A stretch of 64,000 nt of DNA from Nocardioides iriomotensis (GTDB taxonomy: Bacteria; Actinomycetota; Actinomycetes; Propionibacteriales; Nocardioidaceae): NCBI RefSeq assembly GCF_004168035.1, contig NZ_SDPU01000020.1, positions 124,001 to 188,000 on the forward strand, read 5' to 3'. A program made the position numbers and the translations under genes. Below, in pieces: positions 1-7,752 of the stretch. How positions within the stretch are numbered: position 1 is the stretch's first letter; each line of letters opens with the position of its first letter. Under the pieces are notes generated by a model, which was not told the origin of the DNA, made no database searches, and saw only the letters and a list, made by a program, of their open reading frames with translations.

Positions 1-3000
1 GACGCCCTCGTCGACTTCGACACCTCCCAGCCGGTCGGTGACCTGGTGCCCGCGCTGGTGCGGCTGCTGGGGGAGCAGGTGCACGACTCGTTCGCGCGCC
101 GCGTGCCCGTCTGGGTCGACGGCGAGGAGGTCGAGCCGCAGACCCCGGCCGGCGCGGCGGGGGTGCACAGCGGTGCCGTGCTCAGCCTGTTCGAGCCCGC
201 CGACCGGGTCGCGCGCACCGCGCCCGCCGGCGTCGCCGAGCTGCGGGTCGTGTCCGGGCCCGGCGCCGGCCGGATCCACCGGCTGCCGCTCGGGGAGACG
301 GTCGTCGGCAACGGGGCGACCGGCTGGTCGCTGCCCGACCTGCGGCTGCCGTCGAAGGCGCTGACGCTGGCCGTCGGCGCCGACGGCTCGGTCACCGTCA
401 CCCCCGCGAGCGGGTTCGCCGTGGAGCTCGACGGCACGGAGGTCGAGGAGGGCGGCGCCGACTGGCCGGTCGGCGGCTACCTCGCCGCCGGCGGGACGGT
501 CCTGGTGCGCGCGGAGGTGGGCGAGCCCGCCGCTGACGTCGAGGCTCGTCCCGACGAGGCGCTGGTCGACTTCAACCGGCCGCCGCGCATGCTGCCGCCG
601 GACCGCGAGCGCAGCTTCCACCTGCCCGACCCGCCGCAGGAGCTGCGCAAGCGCCCGATCCCCTGGGTGATGGTCGTCGTACCCCTCGTCGTCGCGATGC
701 CGATGGCGTACATCTTCGGCCCACGGATGCTGGTCTTCGCGCTGCTGTCGCCGGTGATGATCCTGGCCAACTTCTTCAGCGACCGGAAGAACAACCGCAA
801 GGACGTCAAGGAGCGTCAGCAGAAGTACGACGAGACGCTCGCCTCCGTCACCGAGCGGATCGAGGCCGGACTGCTCGCCGAGCAGGCGGAGCGCCGGCTC
901 TCGTGCCCCGACCCCGCCACGATGCTGATGCAGGCGATCGGCCCGGGGGCGCGCCTCTGGGAGCGCCGGCACAACGACCCCGACTACCTGCGGCTGCGCG
1001 TCGGCCTCGGTGAGCTGCCCGCGAGCATCAAGGTCGAGGAGCGCCGCGACAAGACCGACGCGGAGGCCGCGCCGCGCACGCTCGACCTGGTGCCGGTCTG
1101 GCTCGACGTCCAGCAGCTCGGCGTCGTCGGCGTGGCCGGCGACCTCGAGACAGCGCCGCCGATCGCGCACTGGATGGTCGCGCAGGCGGCGCTGCTGCAC
1201 AGCCCGCGCGACGTCCGCATCACCGTGCTGAGCGACGCCGAGGGCGAGAGCGACTGGAGCTGGGTGCGGTGGCTCCCGCACGCCCGCATCGGCGGGGACC
1301 CCGAGGCGCTCGCGCTCGGCACCCAGCAGGACTCCGTGGGCCGTCGCCTCGCCGAGCTGACCGCGCTGGTCGAGCAGCGGCAGGCCAACATCCGCGACAA
1401 GGTGCGCGCCACGCCCGACGTGCTCGTCGTGCTCGACGGCGCGCGGCGGCTGCGCACCCTCCCCGCCGTCGTCGACCTGCTCCGCCGCGGCCCGGCCGTC
1501 GGCGTGATGGTGCTGTGCGTCGAGGACGAGGTCCGGCAGCTCCCCGAGGAGTGCCGCGCGGTCGTCGCCTGCGCGGCGGGCGAGATACGGATCCAGGAGA
1601 CCGCGTCGGAGGGCACGGCCGGCATCACGCCGGACCTGGTCGAGGTCCCCTGGTGCGAGACCGTCGCCCGCGCCCTCTCGCCGCTGCGCGACACCACCCC
1701 GGAGGAGGAGGCGACCGGCCTGCCTGCCTCCGCGCGCCTGCTCGAGGAGATCAGGCTCGACCCGCCCACGCCCGAAGGCATCGCGCCGCGCTGGCTGCGC
1801 GGACGCACGACCGAGGTGGTCGTCGGTGCCGGGTACGACGGCCCGTTCCGGATCGACCTGCGCCGCGACGGCCCGCACGCCCTGATCGCGGGCACCACCG
1901 GCTCCGGCAAGTCGGAGTTCCTGCAGACGCTCGTCGCGTCGCTGGCGGTGGCCAACCGGCCCGACGAGCTGACCTTCGTGCTCGTGGACTACAAGGGCGG
2001 CTCGGCCTTCAAGGACTGCGCCCGGCTGCCGCACACCGTCGGCATGGTGACCGACCTCGACAACCACCTCGTCGGCCGTGCGCTCGTGTCGCTCGCCGCC
2101 GAGCTGCGTCGCCGCGAGCACCTGCTCGCCGTACCGGGGGCGAAGGACCTCGAGGACTACTGGGCGCTGCAGAGGTCTCAGCCCGACCTGCCGGCGATCC
2201 CGCGGCTGGTGCTGGTGATCGACGAGTTCGCGAGCATGGTCGCCGAGCTGCCCGACTTCGTCAGCGGCCTGGTGTCGATCGCCCAGCGCGGTCGCTCGCT
2301 CGGCATCCACCTCGTGCTCGCGACGCAGCGCCCGAGCGGCGTCGTGTCGGCCGACATCCGCGCCAACACCAACCTCCGCATCTCGCTGCGGGTGACCGAC
2401 GAGAACGACTCCCGCGACGTCATCGACGCGCCCGACGCCGCGCGGATCCAGAAGAACCAGCCCGGCCGGGCGTTCGTGCGCAGCGGCGCGTCCACGCTGA
2501 TGCCGTTCCAGAGCGGGCGGGTCGGTGGCCGCAGCCCCGACGCCGACCAGGGGCCGAAGGAGGCGCCGGAGGCGCTGGCCTGGCCGTTGCCGTGGGAGCG
2601 GGTCGGCCTGCCCGCGCCGGCCCGGCCCAAGCAGGAGTCGGTGCAGACCGACGAGGCCGACACCGACCTGGCCGCCGTCGTCGACGCCATCGGGACGCTC
2701 AACGCCTCGCTGTCCATCCCGCCGCAGCACCGGCCGTGGCTCGACGCGCTGCCGGACCTCGTGCAGGTCGCGGACCTCCCGGCGTTCGCCGTACCGGACA
2801 CGGGGGAGCACCTTGCCGCGGCGTGGGCGCTGGAGGACCTGCCGGCGCTGCAGGAGCAGCGCGCCAAGACCTTCGAGCTCGGCCGCGACGGGCACCTGTA
2901 CGTCATCGGCGGCCCGCGCAGCGGCCGCTCGACCGCGATGCGCACGATCGCCGGCGCGCTCGCCGACGAGGTCGGCGTCGAGGACCTGCACGTCTACGGC

Positions 3001-4320
3001 CTCGACTGCGGCAACGGCGCCCTGCTCGGCCTGTCGAACCTGCCGCACACCGGCGCCGTCGTGAGCCGCACCCAGGTCGACCGGGCCGGCCGGCTGCTCT
3101 CGCGGCTGGTCTCGGTCGTGGAGGAGCGGCAGGCGATGCTCGGCGCCGGCGGGTACGCCGACCTCGCCGAGCTGCGCGCCGCGCGGCCCGACGGCGAGAA
3201 GCCGCCCTACCTGCTGTTCCTGCTCGACCGCTGGGACGGCTTCGTGTCCTCGCTCGGGGAGGTCGACAGCGGACGGATGACCGACCAGGTCATGGCGCTG
3301 CTGCGTGATGGCACCAGCGTCGGGCTGCACGTGGTCCTGTCAGGCGACCGCACGCTGGTGACCGGCCGGATGTCGACGCTCGTGGACAACCGGGTGGTGC
3401 TGCGACTCTCGGACCGCGCCGACTTCGGCGCCGTCGGCATCCCGCCGAAGGAGGTCCCGGACACGCTCGTCGACGGCCGCGCGCTCACCCCCGACCCGGT
3501 CGTCGAGTCGCAGGTGGCCGTGCTGTCCTCGGACATCTCCGGGGCCGGCCAGAACACCGCGCTGCGCGACATCGCCGCCCGGCACGCCGACCGGGACGCC
3601 GCCGTACCTCGGGAGCGCAGGCCGTTCCGCCTCGAGGAGATGCCCGCCGTCGCGCCGCTCGACGACGCCGTCCTCGCCGCGCTGGCCGCGCAGGCCGACC
3701 GGATCGCGGCCGGTGTGATCCCGGTCGGCCTCGGCGGCGACGACCTGCTGCCGGTCGGCCTGGACCTGTCGGGTACCGCGGTCGCCGTACTCGCGGGGCC
3801 CCCGAAGGCCGGCCGCACCAACACCCTCCGGTTCGTCGCGCGCGCCGTCCGCGCGGCCGGGCAGCCCGTGCTCGCGTTGTGCCCGATGGCCAACGCCCTC
3901 TCCCGCGACCTCGGTGACGACGCACTGCTCACCGACGGGCTGGAGGAGGCCGACCTGGTCGAGCGGTTCCGGTCGCTGCCCGAGGGCACCGTCGTGCTGG
4001 TCGACGACGCCGAGATGCTCAAGGAGGGCCCGCTCTCGCAGGCGCTGCTCGCCCTCGTGCAGCAGGCGCGCGGCAAGAAGTGGCGGGTGCTGGTCGCCGG
4101 CGCGACCGCCGAGGTCGGCGCGGGCTACAGCGGATGGATCTACGAGGCCCGCAAGTCGCGCCAGGGCTTCCTGATGTCGCCGCAGGGCATGGCCGACGGC
4201 GACATCTTCAGCGCCCGGCTGATGCGCAGCAGCCTGGTGCCCCGCGTCCACCCCGGCCGCGGTCTGGTCATCGATCCCGGCGGTGGCCAGGTCCAGGTCC
4301 AGGTCCCGCTGGTGGAGTGA
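1..4320 (+). CDS. eccC: Type VII secretion FtsK/SpoIIIE ATPase EccC (5' end outside window)
   Basis: The frame is open from base 1 (D-A-L-V-D-F-D...), so the gene starts before the window; an internal GTG at 46 is not taken as the start. Counting codons from base 1, the N-terminal 200 residues look like an FHA-type beta domain. Two hydrophobic segments follow at about 220-260 (IPWVMVVVPLVVAMPMAYIF). Three FtsK/SpoIIIE ATPase modules come next. The first has a canonical Walker A GTTGSGKS near residue 631 and a Walker B LVLVIDEF. The second (GGPRSGRS, near 971) and third (GPPKAGRT, near 1266) carry Arg in place of the Walker Lys. This is the membrane motor that recognises and exports WXG100 substrates; a convergent WXG100 gene lies just downstream. 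The FHA-FtsK layout could equally be called EssC-like. Confidence 0.93.
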   Translation, partial: DALVDFDTSQPVGDLVPALVRLLGEQVHDSFARRVPVWVDGEEVEPQTPAGAAGVHSGAVLSLFEPADRVARTAPAGVAELRVVSGPGAGRIHRLPLGETVVGNGATGWSLPDLRLPSKALTLAVGADGSVTVTPASGFAVELDGTEVEEGGADWPVGGYLAAGGTVLVRAEVGEPAADVEARPDEALVDFNRPPRMLPPDRERSFHLPDPPQELRKRPIPWVMVVVPLVVAMPMAYIFGPRMLVFALLSPVMILANFFSDRKNNRKDVKERQQKYDETLASVTERIEAGLLAEQAERRLSCPDPATMLMQAIGPGARLWERRHNDPDYLRLRVGLGELPASIKVEERRDKTDAEAAPRTLDLVPVWLDVQQLGVVGVAGDLETAPPIAHWMVAQAALLHSPRDVRITVLSDAEGESDWSWVRWLPHARIGGDPEALALGTQQDSVGRRLAELTALVEQRQANIRDKVRATPDVLVVLDGARRLRTLPAVVDLLRRGPAVGVMVLCVEDEVRQLPEECRAVVACAAGEIRIQETASEGTAGITPDLVEVPWCETVARALSPLRDTTPEEEATGLPASARLLEEIRLDPPTPEGIAPRWLRGRTTEVVVGAGYDGPFRIDLRRDGPHALIAGTTGSGKSEFLQTLVASLAVANRPDELTFVLVDYKGGSAFKDCARLPHTVGMVTDLDNHLVGRALVSLAAELRRREHLLAVPGAKDLEDYWALQRSQPDLPAIPRLVLVIDEFASMVAELPDFVSGLVSIAQRGRSLGIHLVLATQRPSGVVSADIRANTNLRISLRVTDENDSRDVIDAPDAARIQKNQPGRAFVRSGASTLMPFQSGRVGGRSPDADQGPKEAPEALAWPLPWERVGLPAPARPKQESVQTDEADTDLAAVVDAIGTLNASLSIPPQHRPWLDALPDLVQVADLPAFAVPDTGEHLAAAWALEDLPALQEQRAKTFELGRDGHLYVIGGPRSGRSTAMRTIAGALADEVGVEDLHVYGLDCGNGALLGLSNLPHTGAVVSRTQVDRAGRLLSRLVSVVEERQAMLGAGGYADLAELRAARPDGEKPPYLLFLLDRWDGFVSSLGEVDSGRMTDQVMALLRDGTSVGLHVVLSGDRTLVTGRMSTLVDNRVVLRLSDRADFGAVGIPPKEVPDTLVDGRALTPDPVVESQVAVLSSDISGAGQNTALRDIAARHADRDAAVPRERRPFRLEEMPAVAPLDDAVLAALAAQADRIAAGVIPVGLGGDDLLPVGLDLSGTAVAVLAGPPKAGRTNTLRFVARAVRAAGQPVLALCPMANALSRDLGDDALLTDGLEEADLVERFRSLPEGTVVLVDDAEMLKEGPLSQALLALVQQARGKKWRVLVAGATAEVGAGYSGWIYEARKSRQGFLMSPQGMADGDIFSARLMRSSLVPRVHPGRGLVIDPGGGQVQVQVPLVE

Positions 4321-4334
4321 GCGGCCGGATCCCA

Positions 4335-4406
4335 GCTGTAACGCGGGGTTATGGACGCTCAACAAGGGAAATTCCACGTGGGAGGCGTCGATGTCGCGTG
4401 GGATGT
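4335..4406 (+). repeat. Left terminal inverted repeat of the cassette
   Basis: The outer 27 nt (starting GCTGTAACGCGGGGTTATGG) are identical to the complement of 5563-5589. The next 45 nt match at 32 positions and include ATTCC and CGTGGGA blocks. It ends 5 nt before the stop codon of the enclosed gene. Confidence 0.9.
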
Positions 4407-4411
4407 GAGGG

Positions 4412-5386
4412 TCAGGCGGCCCGGCCGAAGCGGCGGACAGTTGCGGCGTACTCGTCGCCGAGTCGGCGAAGCGCGCGCTTCCGCGCCGCACCGAAGAGGT
4501 CGGCCCAGACGACGCGGGACAGCCCGAAACCGCCGTCGATCCCGCGCAGCCAGTCCTCGCGGCGCTTCTCGTCCCACAGCACGTCCTCGACCGGCCGGTC
4601 GGCGACACCACCGCGGTCTCGCCCGACGTACTTCACCCGGCCGTCGAACTCGAAGAGGTGTCGGCCCACGCGAAGGTCGACGTACGCCGTTCGATGGCCG
4701 TCAGACACGCGGAACTGTGTCTCCGGCACGCCGATGTCGAGCTCGAGGACCATGAGCCGCATCAGGGTCTCGCCGACTGTCTCCGCGCCCCCGTCGGCGA
4801 TCCGGACCGCGCCGCGGGCCCGCGTGTTGTGCGGCCAGCAGCGGCAGCGCTCGAGCATGGTCGTCAGCTCGTCCCGCGTGGCTCCGAGCCGGAGCGCCGC
4901 GTCCGCCGCGACCACGCCGTCCTCGAAGCCGTGGAGGCGGGCCACGTCGACCGCCGTACGCGCCAGCGACGTGACGACGAACCCGTCTCGCTCGGCCAGG
5001 TCGAGGTCCTCGAGCCTGGCCCGATGATGGGTGACACCGTTGTCGGTGCGCCCGCCGAGCGCACCCGGCCGGGTGACGTGGTGGAGGCTCAGCCAGTGGG
5101 GCCGCAGCGGGACGCCGTGCAGCGCCGCCGCGCTCGTGTGGCTGATCGCGTTCCCGGGTCGCGTCGACAGGACGATCGCGTGCACGCCGAGAACGTAGCG
5201 CTCGGTCGTGTCCAGACTGTCGAGCAGCACGCGTTCGGCATAGACGCCGTGGCGGAGCACGCACCACTCCCCGCCCGGACGGAGCAGCGTCTTGAGCTGA
5301 CGTTCTGTGTAGCGGGCCTCACGGGCCTGGGCGCGGGTGAACGCGCCTCCTTGAAGCGCGGCGAGCGCGCGGAGCTCGAGGTGCAT
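4412..5386 (-). CDS. AbiEi-type winged helix fused to DUF559-like nuclease domain
   Basis: 324 aa from the ATG at 5386; a GTG at 5401 would add five residues, and neither has a clear ribosome binding site. Residues 1-55 match the AbiEi antitoxin N-terminal winged-helix pattern (FTRAQAREARYTERQL ... LRHGVYAE). The C-terminal third has a PD-(D/E)XK or Vsr-like arrangement of the DUF559 type: an ETVGETLMRL helix near 203, VDL with Asp237, then FEFDGRVK with Glu246, Asp248 and Lys252, and a later DEKRRED helix. All of the candidate catalytic acids are present, so a nuclease function is plausible though unproven. No AbiEii nucleotidyltransferase toxin is adjacent, so this is not a normal type IV toxin-antitoxin pair. 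It is the only gene inside a unit bounded by long inverted repeats. Confidence 0.8.
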   Translation of the reverse strand: MHLELRALAALQGGAFTRAQAREARYTERQLKTLLRPGGEWCVLRHGVYAERVLLDSLDTTERYVLGVHAIVLSTRPGNAISHTSAAALHGVPLRPHWLSLHHVTRPGALGGRTDNGVTHHRARLEDLDLAERDGFVVTSLARTAVDVARLHGFEDGVVAADAALRLGATRDELTTMLERCRCWPHNTRARGAVRIADGGAETVGETLMRLMVLELDIGVPETQFRVSDGHRTAYVDLRVGRHLFEFDGRVKYVGRDRGGVADRPVEDVLWDEKRREDWLRGIDGGFGLSRVVWADLFGAARKRALRRLGDEYAATVRRFGRAA

Positions 5387-5517
5387 GGCTCGACGTTGCA
5401 CGAGCCGACGACAGCCGTGGGCCCGTGACCCGGCGCATGTGGACGGCGCGCCGTTCGGCGTGGGTGGGGATCGTTGCGGGCGGGGGCGGTGGACGACGAG
5501 TCGGGGCGACGGGCGGA

Positions 5518-5589
5518 GCTTCCCACGTGAGATGGACGCACCCCGCCCGGAATTCCGCTTGCTGAGCGTCCATAACCCCGCGTTACAGC
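5518..5589 (-). repeat. Right terminal inverted repeat of the cassette
   Basis: Inverted copy of 4335-4406. The outer 27 nt (5563-5589) are a perfect complement and the inner part is imperfect. It begins about 130 nt upstream of the enclosed gene's start and ends 17 nt before the WXG100 terminator hairpin. Confidence 0.9.
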
Positions 5590-5606
5590 AGATCCGGGGC
5601 CGGAAC

Positions 5607-5646
5607 GCGACAGCGCCCCCGGCCGGTCGGCCGGGGGCGCTGTCGC
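5607..5646 (-). terminator. Strong hairpin terminator of the WXG100 gene
   Basis: A perfect 18-bp stem (GCGACAGCGCCCCCGGCC with its complement) closes on a 4-nt GGTC loop. It starts 17 nt beyond the stop codon of the minus-strand WXG100 gene. There is no T tract, as is usual for high-GC intrinsic terminators. It could act on both strands and may once have ended eccC transcription too. Confidence 0.85.
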
Positions 5647-5663
5647 GAAGCGTGGTGAGGCGC

Positions 5664-5957
5664 TCAGGCCTTGGAGTAGGCCGAGTCGAGGCCCTCGGCG
5701 TCGCGCGCGTAGTTGCGCAGCCACTGGGCGAACTCCGGACCGACGGCCATCATCTTGGTCAGCCCGTCGTTCCACTCCGTCCACTTGCCCTGGAAGGTGG
5801 CGGAGGCGCCGGGGGTCTGCCAGGCGCCGGTGACCAGGTCCTGCGACTTGGTGTTGGCGGTGCGCTGGGCGTCCTCGAGCTGTCCGACGGTCTTCTCGAT
5901 CATGTCGGCGGTGGCGATGATGTCGTCGATGCCGATCTTGTGGTCCCCGTGGGCCAT
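5664..5957 (-). CDS. WXG100 family type VII secretion target
   Basis: 97 aa, the usual WXG100 length, and all-helical in character. A central turn reads GAWQTPGASATF: Trp46 is kept but the WXG glycine is replaced, giving W-Q-T. The C-terminal helix (NYARDAEGLDSAYSKA) resembles the secretion tail but has no exact YxxxD/E. These proteins form four-helix dimers and are exported by EccC-type machines; this gene converges on eccC. The ATG at 5957 is preceded by an AAGGAGA ribosome binding site. A candidate -10 lies about 40 nt upstream, and a strong terminator follows. There is no second WXG100 gene in view, so it may be homodimeric. Confidence 0.9.
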   Translation of the reverse strand: MAHGDHKIGIDDIIATADMIEKTVGQLEDAQRTANTKSQDLVTGAWQTPGASATFQGKWTEWNDGLTKMMAVGPEFAQWLRNYARDAEGLDSAYSKA

Positions 5958-5999
5958 TCCTGGTCTCCTTATGATCTTGTGCCTGACGGCCTTGTGTTT

Positions 6000-6005
6000 A
6001 CCCTA
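6000..6005 (-). promoter_or_regulatory. Candidate -10 element for the WXG100 gene
   Basis: TAGGGT on the minus strand, an actinobacterial sigma-A type -10, lies 42 nt upstream of the ATG. This leaves a leader that contains the AAGGAGA ribosome binding site. No convincing -35 is seen. Confidence 0.45.
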
Positions 6006-6060
6006 AGCCGACATTCGGAGCATTGGGAACCAGGCGTGGCGCTGAGATCCCCCGCAAATG

Positions 6061-6113
6061 CCGCCCTTCGGGCGGGTTCATGCCCGGCCAAGACGGGTAA
6101 TAAACTGCCGGGC
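6061..6113 (+). other. Two adjacent hairpins upstream of the pilus operon
   Basis: CCGCCC-TTC-GGGCGG (6061-6075) is followed by a 7-bp stem GCCCGGC/GCCGGGC (6082-6088 with 6107-6113) around an 18-nt AT-richer loop containing GGGTAATAAACT. They sit in the 229-bp divergent gap before cpaB. They could be a leader structure, a promoter region or a remnant terminator; I do not recognise a known riboswitch. Confidence 0.4.
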
Positions 6114-6186
6114 GCAGAGCGGGGGAGAACTCGGACGACCGTGCTCCGGTCCCTTGCCTACATTTCTGGCTACGAGGGAGCGACGG

Positions 6187-6927
6187 ATGAGCACGACCAG
6201 CACCGGGGAGACGACCGCGGACCGACAGCGTCTGCGGGCCGCCCGGGGGACCGGCGTAAAGGCCCCCGGCACCGCCAACCGTCTGCCCTCGCCGCCGCGG
6301 CAGCGCCGTCCGGCGCTCGCGGCGATCGCCGTGCTGCTGATCGTCGGCGGCGCGCTTGTCGCCGGCCTGCTCGCGATCCGGATGGACAGCCGCGTGCCGA
6401 TGCTCGCCGCCAAGGTCGACATCGAGCCCGGCGCGGTCATCGAGGCCGACGACCTCACGGTCGTGCAGGTGGCCACCGACGACGGCGACAAGCTGATCCC
6501 GGCGGAGTTCGAGGACCAGATCGTCGGCGCCTTCGCGCGGGCCCGCATCTACAAGAACCAGATCCTGGACCAGCGGCTGCTCACCGAGACCGACCCGATC
6601 GGCCAGGACCGGGCCGTGGTCAGCATCGTGCTCAGCCCGGCGCTGGCGCCGGACAACCTGCGCGAGGGCGACCTCGTCGAGATCGTGCGCGCCGCGGGCA
6701 CCAGCGGCGGCGGGGCCGCGGCCGAGCGGCTCACGCGCGGCCTCGTGACGTCGATCAACGAGCCCGACGAGGAGGACCTCGGTGGCGGTGCGGCCGCGAG
6801 CGCCAACATCCTGGTCCCGTCCGCCGTGGCGGCCGACGTCATCGACGCGTCCAGCGCCAACGTCGCCGGCATCGCGCTGATCTCCCGCGGCAACACCATC
6901 GACGACGTCACGCTCACGGGGTTCTGA
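6187..6927 (+). CDS. cpaB: SAF-domain pilus assembly protein (CpaB/RcpC-like)
   Basis: 246 aa from the ATG at 6187, chosen because GAGGGAGCG precedes it; the longer upstream frame is Arg/Pro-rich and lacks a ribosome binding site. A basic N-terminus (about 40 residues) leads to one membrane helix (LAAIAVLLIVGGALVAGLLAI, about 45-65). A SAF domain follows (VPMLAAKVDIEPGAVIEADDL). In Flp/Tad systems CpaB is an envelope assembly factor anchored in the membrane. It is the first gene of the pilus operon and its stop overlaps the start of the next gene (TGATG). Confidence 0.88.
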   Translation: MSTTSTGETTADRQRLRAARGTGVKAPGTANRLPSPPRQRRPALAAIAVLLIVGGALVAGLLAIRMDSRVPMLAAKVDIEPGAVIEADDLTVVQVATDDGDKLIPAEFEDQIVGAFARARIYKNQILDQRLLTETDPIGQDRAVVSIVLSPALAPDNLREGDLVEIVRAAGTSGGGAAAERLTRGLVTSINEPDEEDLGGGAAASANILVPSAVAADVIDASSANVAGIALISRGNTIDDVTLTGF

Positions 6928-7706
6928 TGGCCCTGTACGCACTCGCCTCCGCCAAGGGCGCTCCCGGCACGACCGTGACCGCCCTGGCGCTCGCCACCGT
7001 GTGGCCGACCGACCCGGTCGTCGCCGACATGGACCCGGCCGGCAGCGACCTCACCTGGTGGTGCCGCACGCGCGAGGGCGACCCGCTCGACGTCAACCGC
7101 GGCCTGCTGTCCCTGGGCGCGGGAGTACGGCGCGGCGCGGACGAGGTCGACCTCGACGAGCACCTCCAGGACGTCGACGGTGGCATCCGCGTGCTCGCCG
7201 GTGTCGCGTCGCCCGGGCAGGTGGCCGGCCTCGGCGCCGCCTGGAGCGCGATCCCGGCGGTGTACTCCCGCTACCGCTCCGACGTGATCGCCGACTGCGG
7301 ACGCGTGGTCCCGGGCTCGGCGTCGCTGCCGGTGCTGCAGCGCGCCGACGCCGTGCTGTTCGTCGTGCGGCCGACGATCGAGGGGATGGCCCACCTGCGC
7401 GAGCGGCTCAGGTCGCTGCGTGAGGTGCTCGAGACCGGCGCGGGCGGGGTGCCGATCGGCGTCGCCGTCGTGACGTCGTACCGCGACACGCGCTCGGCCC
7501 CCGACCTCCAGCAGCTGCTCGACTCGCAGGGCCTTCGGGCGCAGGTGCTCGGCGTCATCGCCGACGACGACCGCGCCGCCGACAGCCTGCGCGGGGTGCG
7601 CTGGACCCGTGGGGTGCGCAAGTCGCTGCTGTTCCGCTCGGCCGCCGAGATCGCGGGCGGCCTGCAGGCCCTCGCCGGCAGCCGCTACGCGACGGCCGCC
7701 GAGTGA
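6927..7706 (+). CDS. cpaE: CpaE/TadZ-like MinD-family protein with degenerate P-loop
   Basis: 259 aa; overlaps cpaB by one base. The N-terminus ASAKGAPGTTVTALAL aligns with the deviant Walker A of MinD/ParA proteins (KGGxGKT). The signature Lys10 is kept but the P-loop Lys is replaced by Thr. DMDPAGSDLTWWC follows the expected second strand, and VIADCGRVV the third. In the family, CpaE/TadZ localises the pilus machine to a cell site. The lost Lys suggests weak or absent ATP hydrolysis, as reported for some TadZ proteins. Position between cpaB and cpaF supports the call. Confidence 0.85.
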   Translation: MALYALASAKGAPGTTVTALALATVWPTDPVVADMDPAGSDLTWWCRTREGDPLDVNRGLLSLGAGVRRGADEVDLDEHLQDVDGGIRVLAGVASPGQVAGLGAAWSAIPAVYSRYRSDVIADCGRVVPGSASLPVLQRADAVLFVVRPTIEGMAHLRERLRSLREVLETGAGGVPIGVAVVTSYRDTRSAPDLQQLLDSQGLRAQVLGVIADDDRAADSLRGVRWTRGVRKSLLFRSAAEIAGGLQALAGSRYATAAE

Positions 7707-7752
7707 GCACGCGGCAGCCGGACACGACGACGACGAGGGGGAGAGGGACCCG

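Larger units (their letters stand above)
4335..5589. mobile_element. Inverted-repeat-bounded cassette carrying one AbiEi/DUF559 gene
   Basis: A 27-nt perfect inverted repeat (4335-4361 against 5563-5589) flanks a single minus-strand gene. The match continues inward imperfectly, giving 59 of 72 positions identical between 4335-4406 and 5518-5589. The unit lies between the stop of eccC, 15 nt away, and the terminator of the convergent WXG100 gene. No transposase is encoded; the only protein is a winged-helix and predicted nuclease fusion. GATCC occurs 2 nt outside the left end and 1 nt outside the right end, which may be a trace of a target duplication or chance. Mobility is inferred from the architecture only. 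Confidence 0.7.

Noticed and set aside
1269-3308. Long alternative-frame reading frames within eccC, pyc, accD and similar genes
   Set aside because: They are Arg/Ala/Pro-rich shadows that arise in high-GC coding DNA, with no domains and no start signals. The opposite or alternate frame carries clear family motifs.
4412-5386. Complete type IV (AbiEi/AbiEii) toxin-antitoxin system
   Set aside because: Only the AbiEi-like winged helix is present, and it is fused to a nuclease-like domain. No nucleotidyltransferase toxin lies within the inverted repeats or beside them.
4335-5589. Ordinary insertion sequence
   Set aside because: No DDE or HUH transposase motif is found in any frame of the unit, and no convincing target-site duplication abuts the ends.
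6061-6113. c-di-GMP riboswitch ahead of the pilus operon
   Set aside because: The conserved core bases of GEMM-type riboswitches are absent; only simple hairpins are seen.
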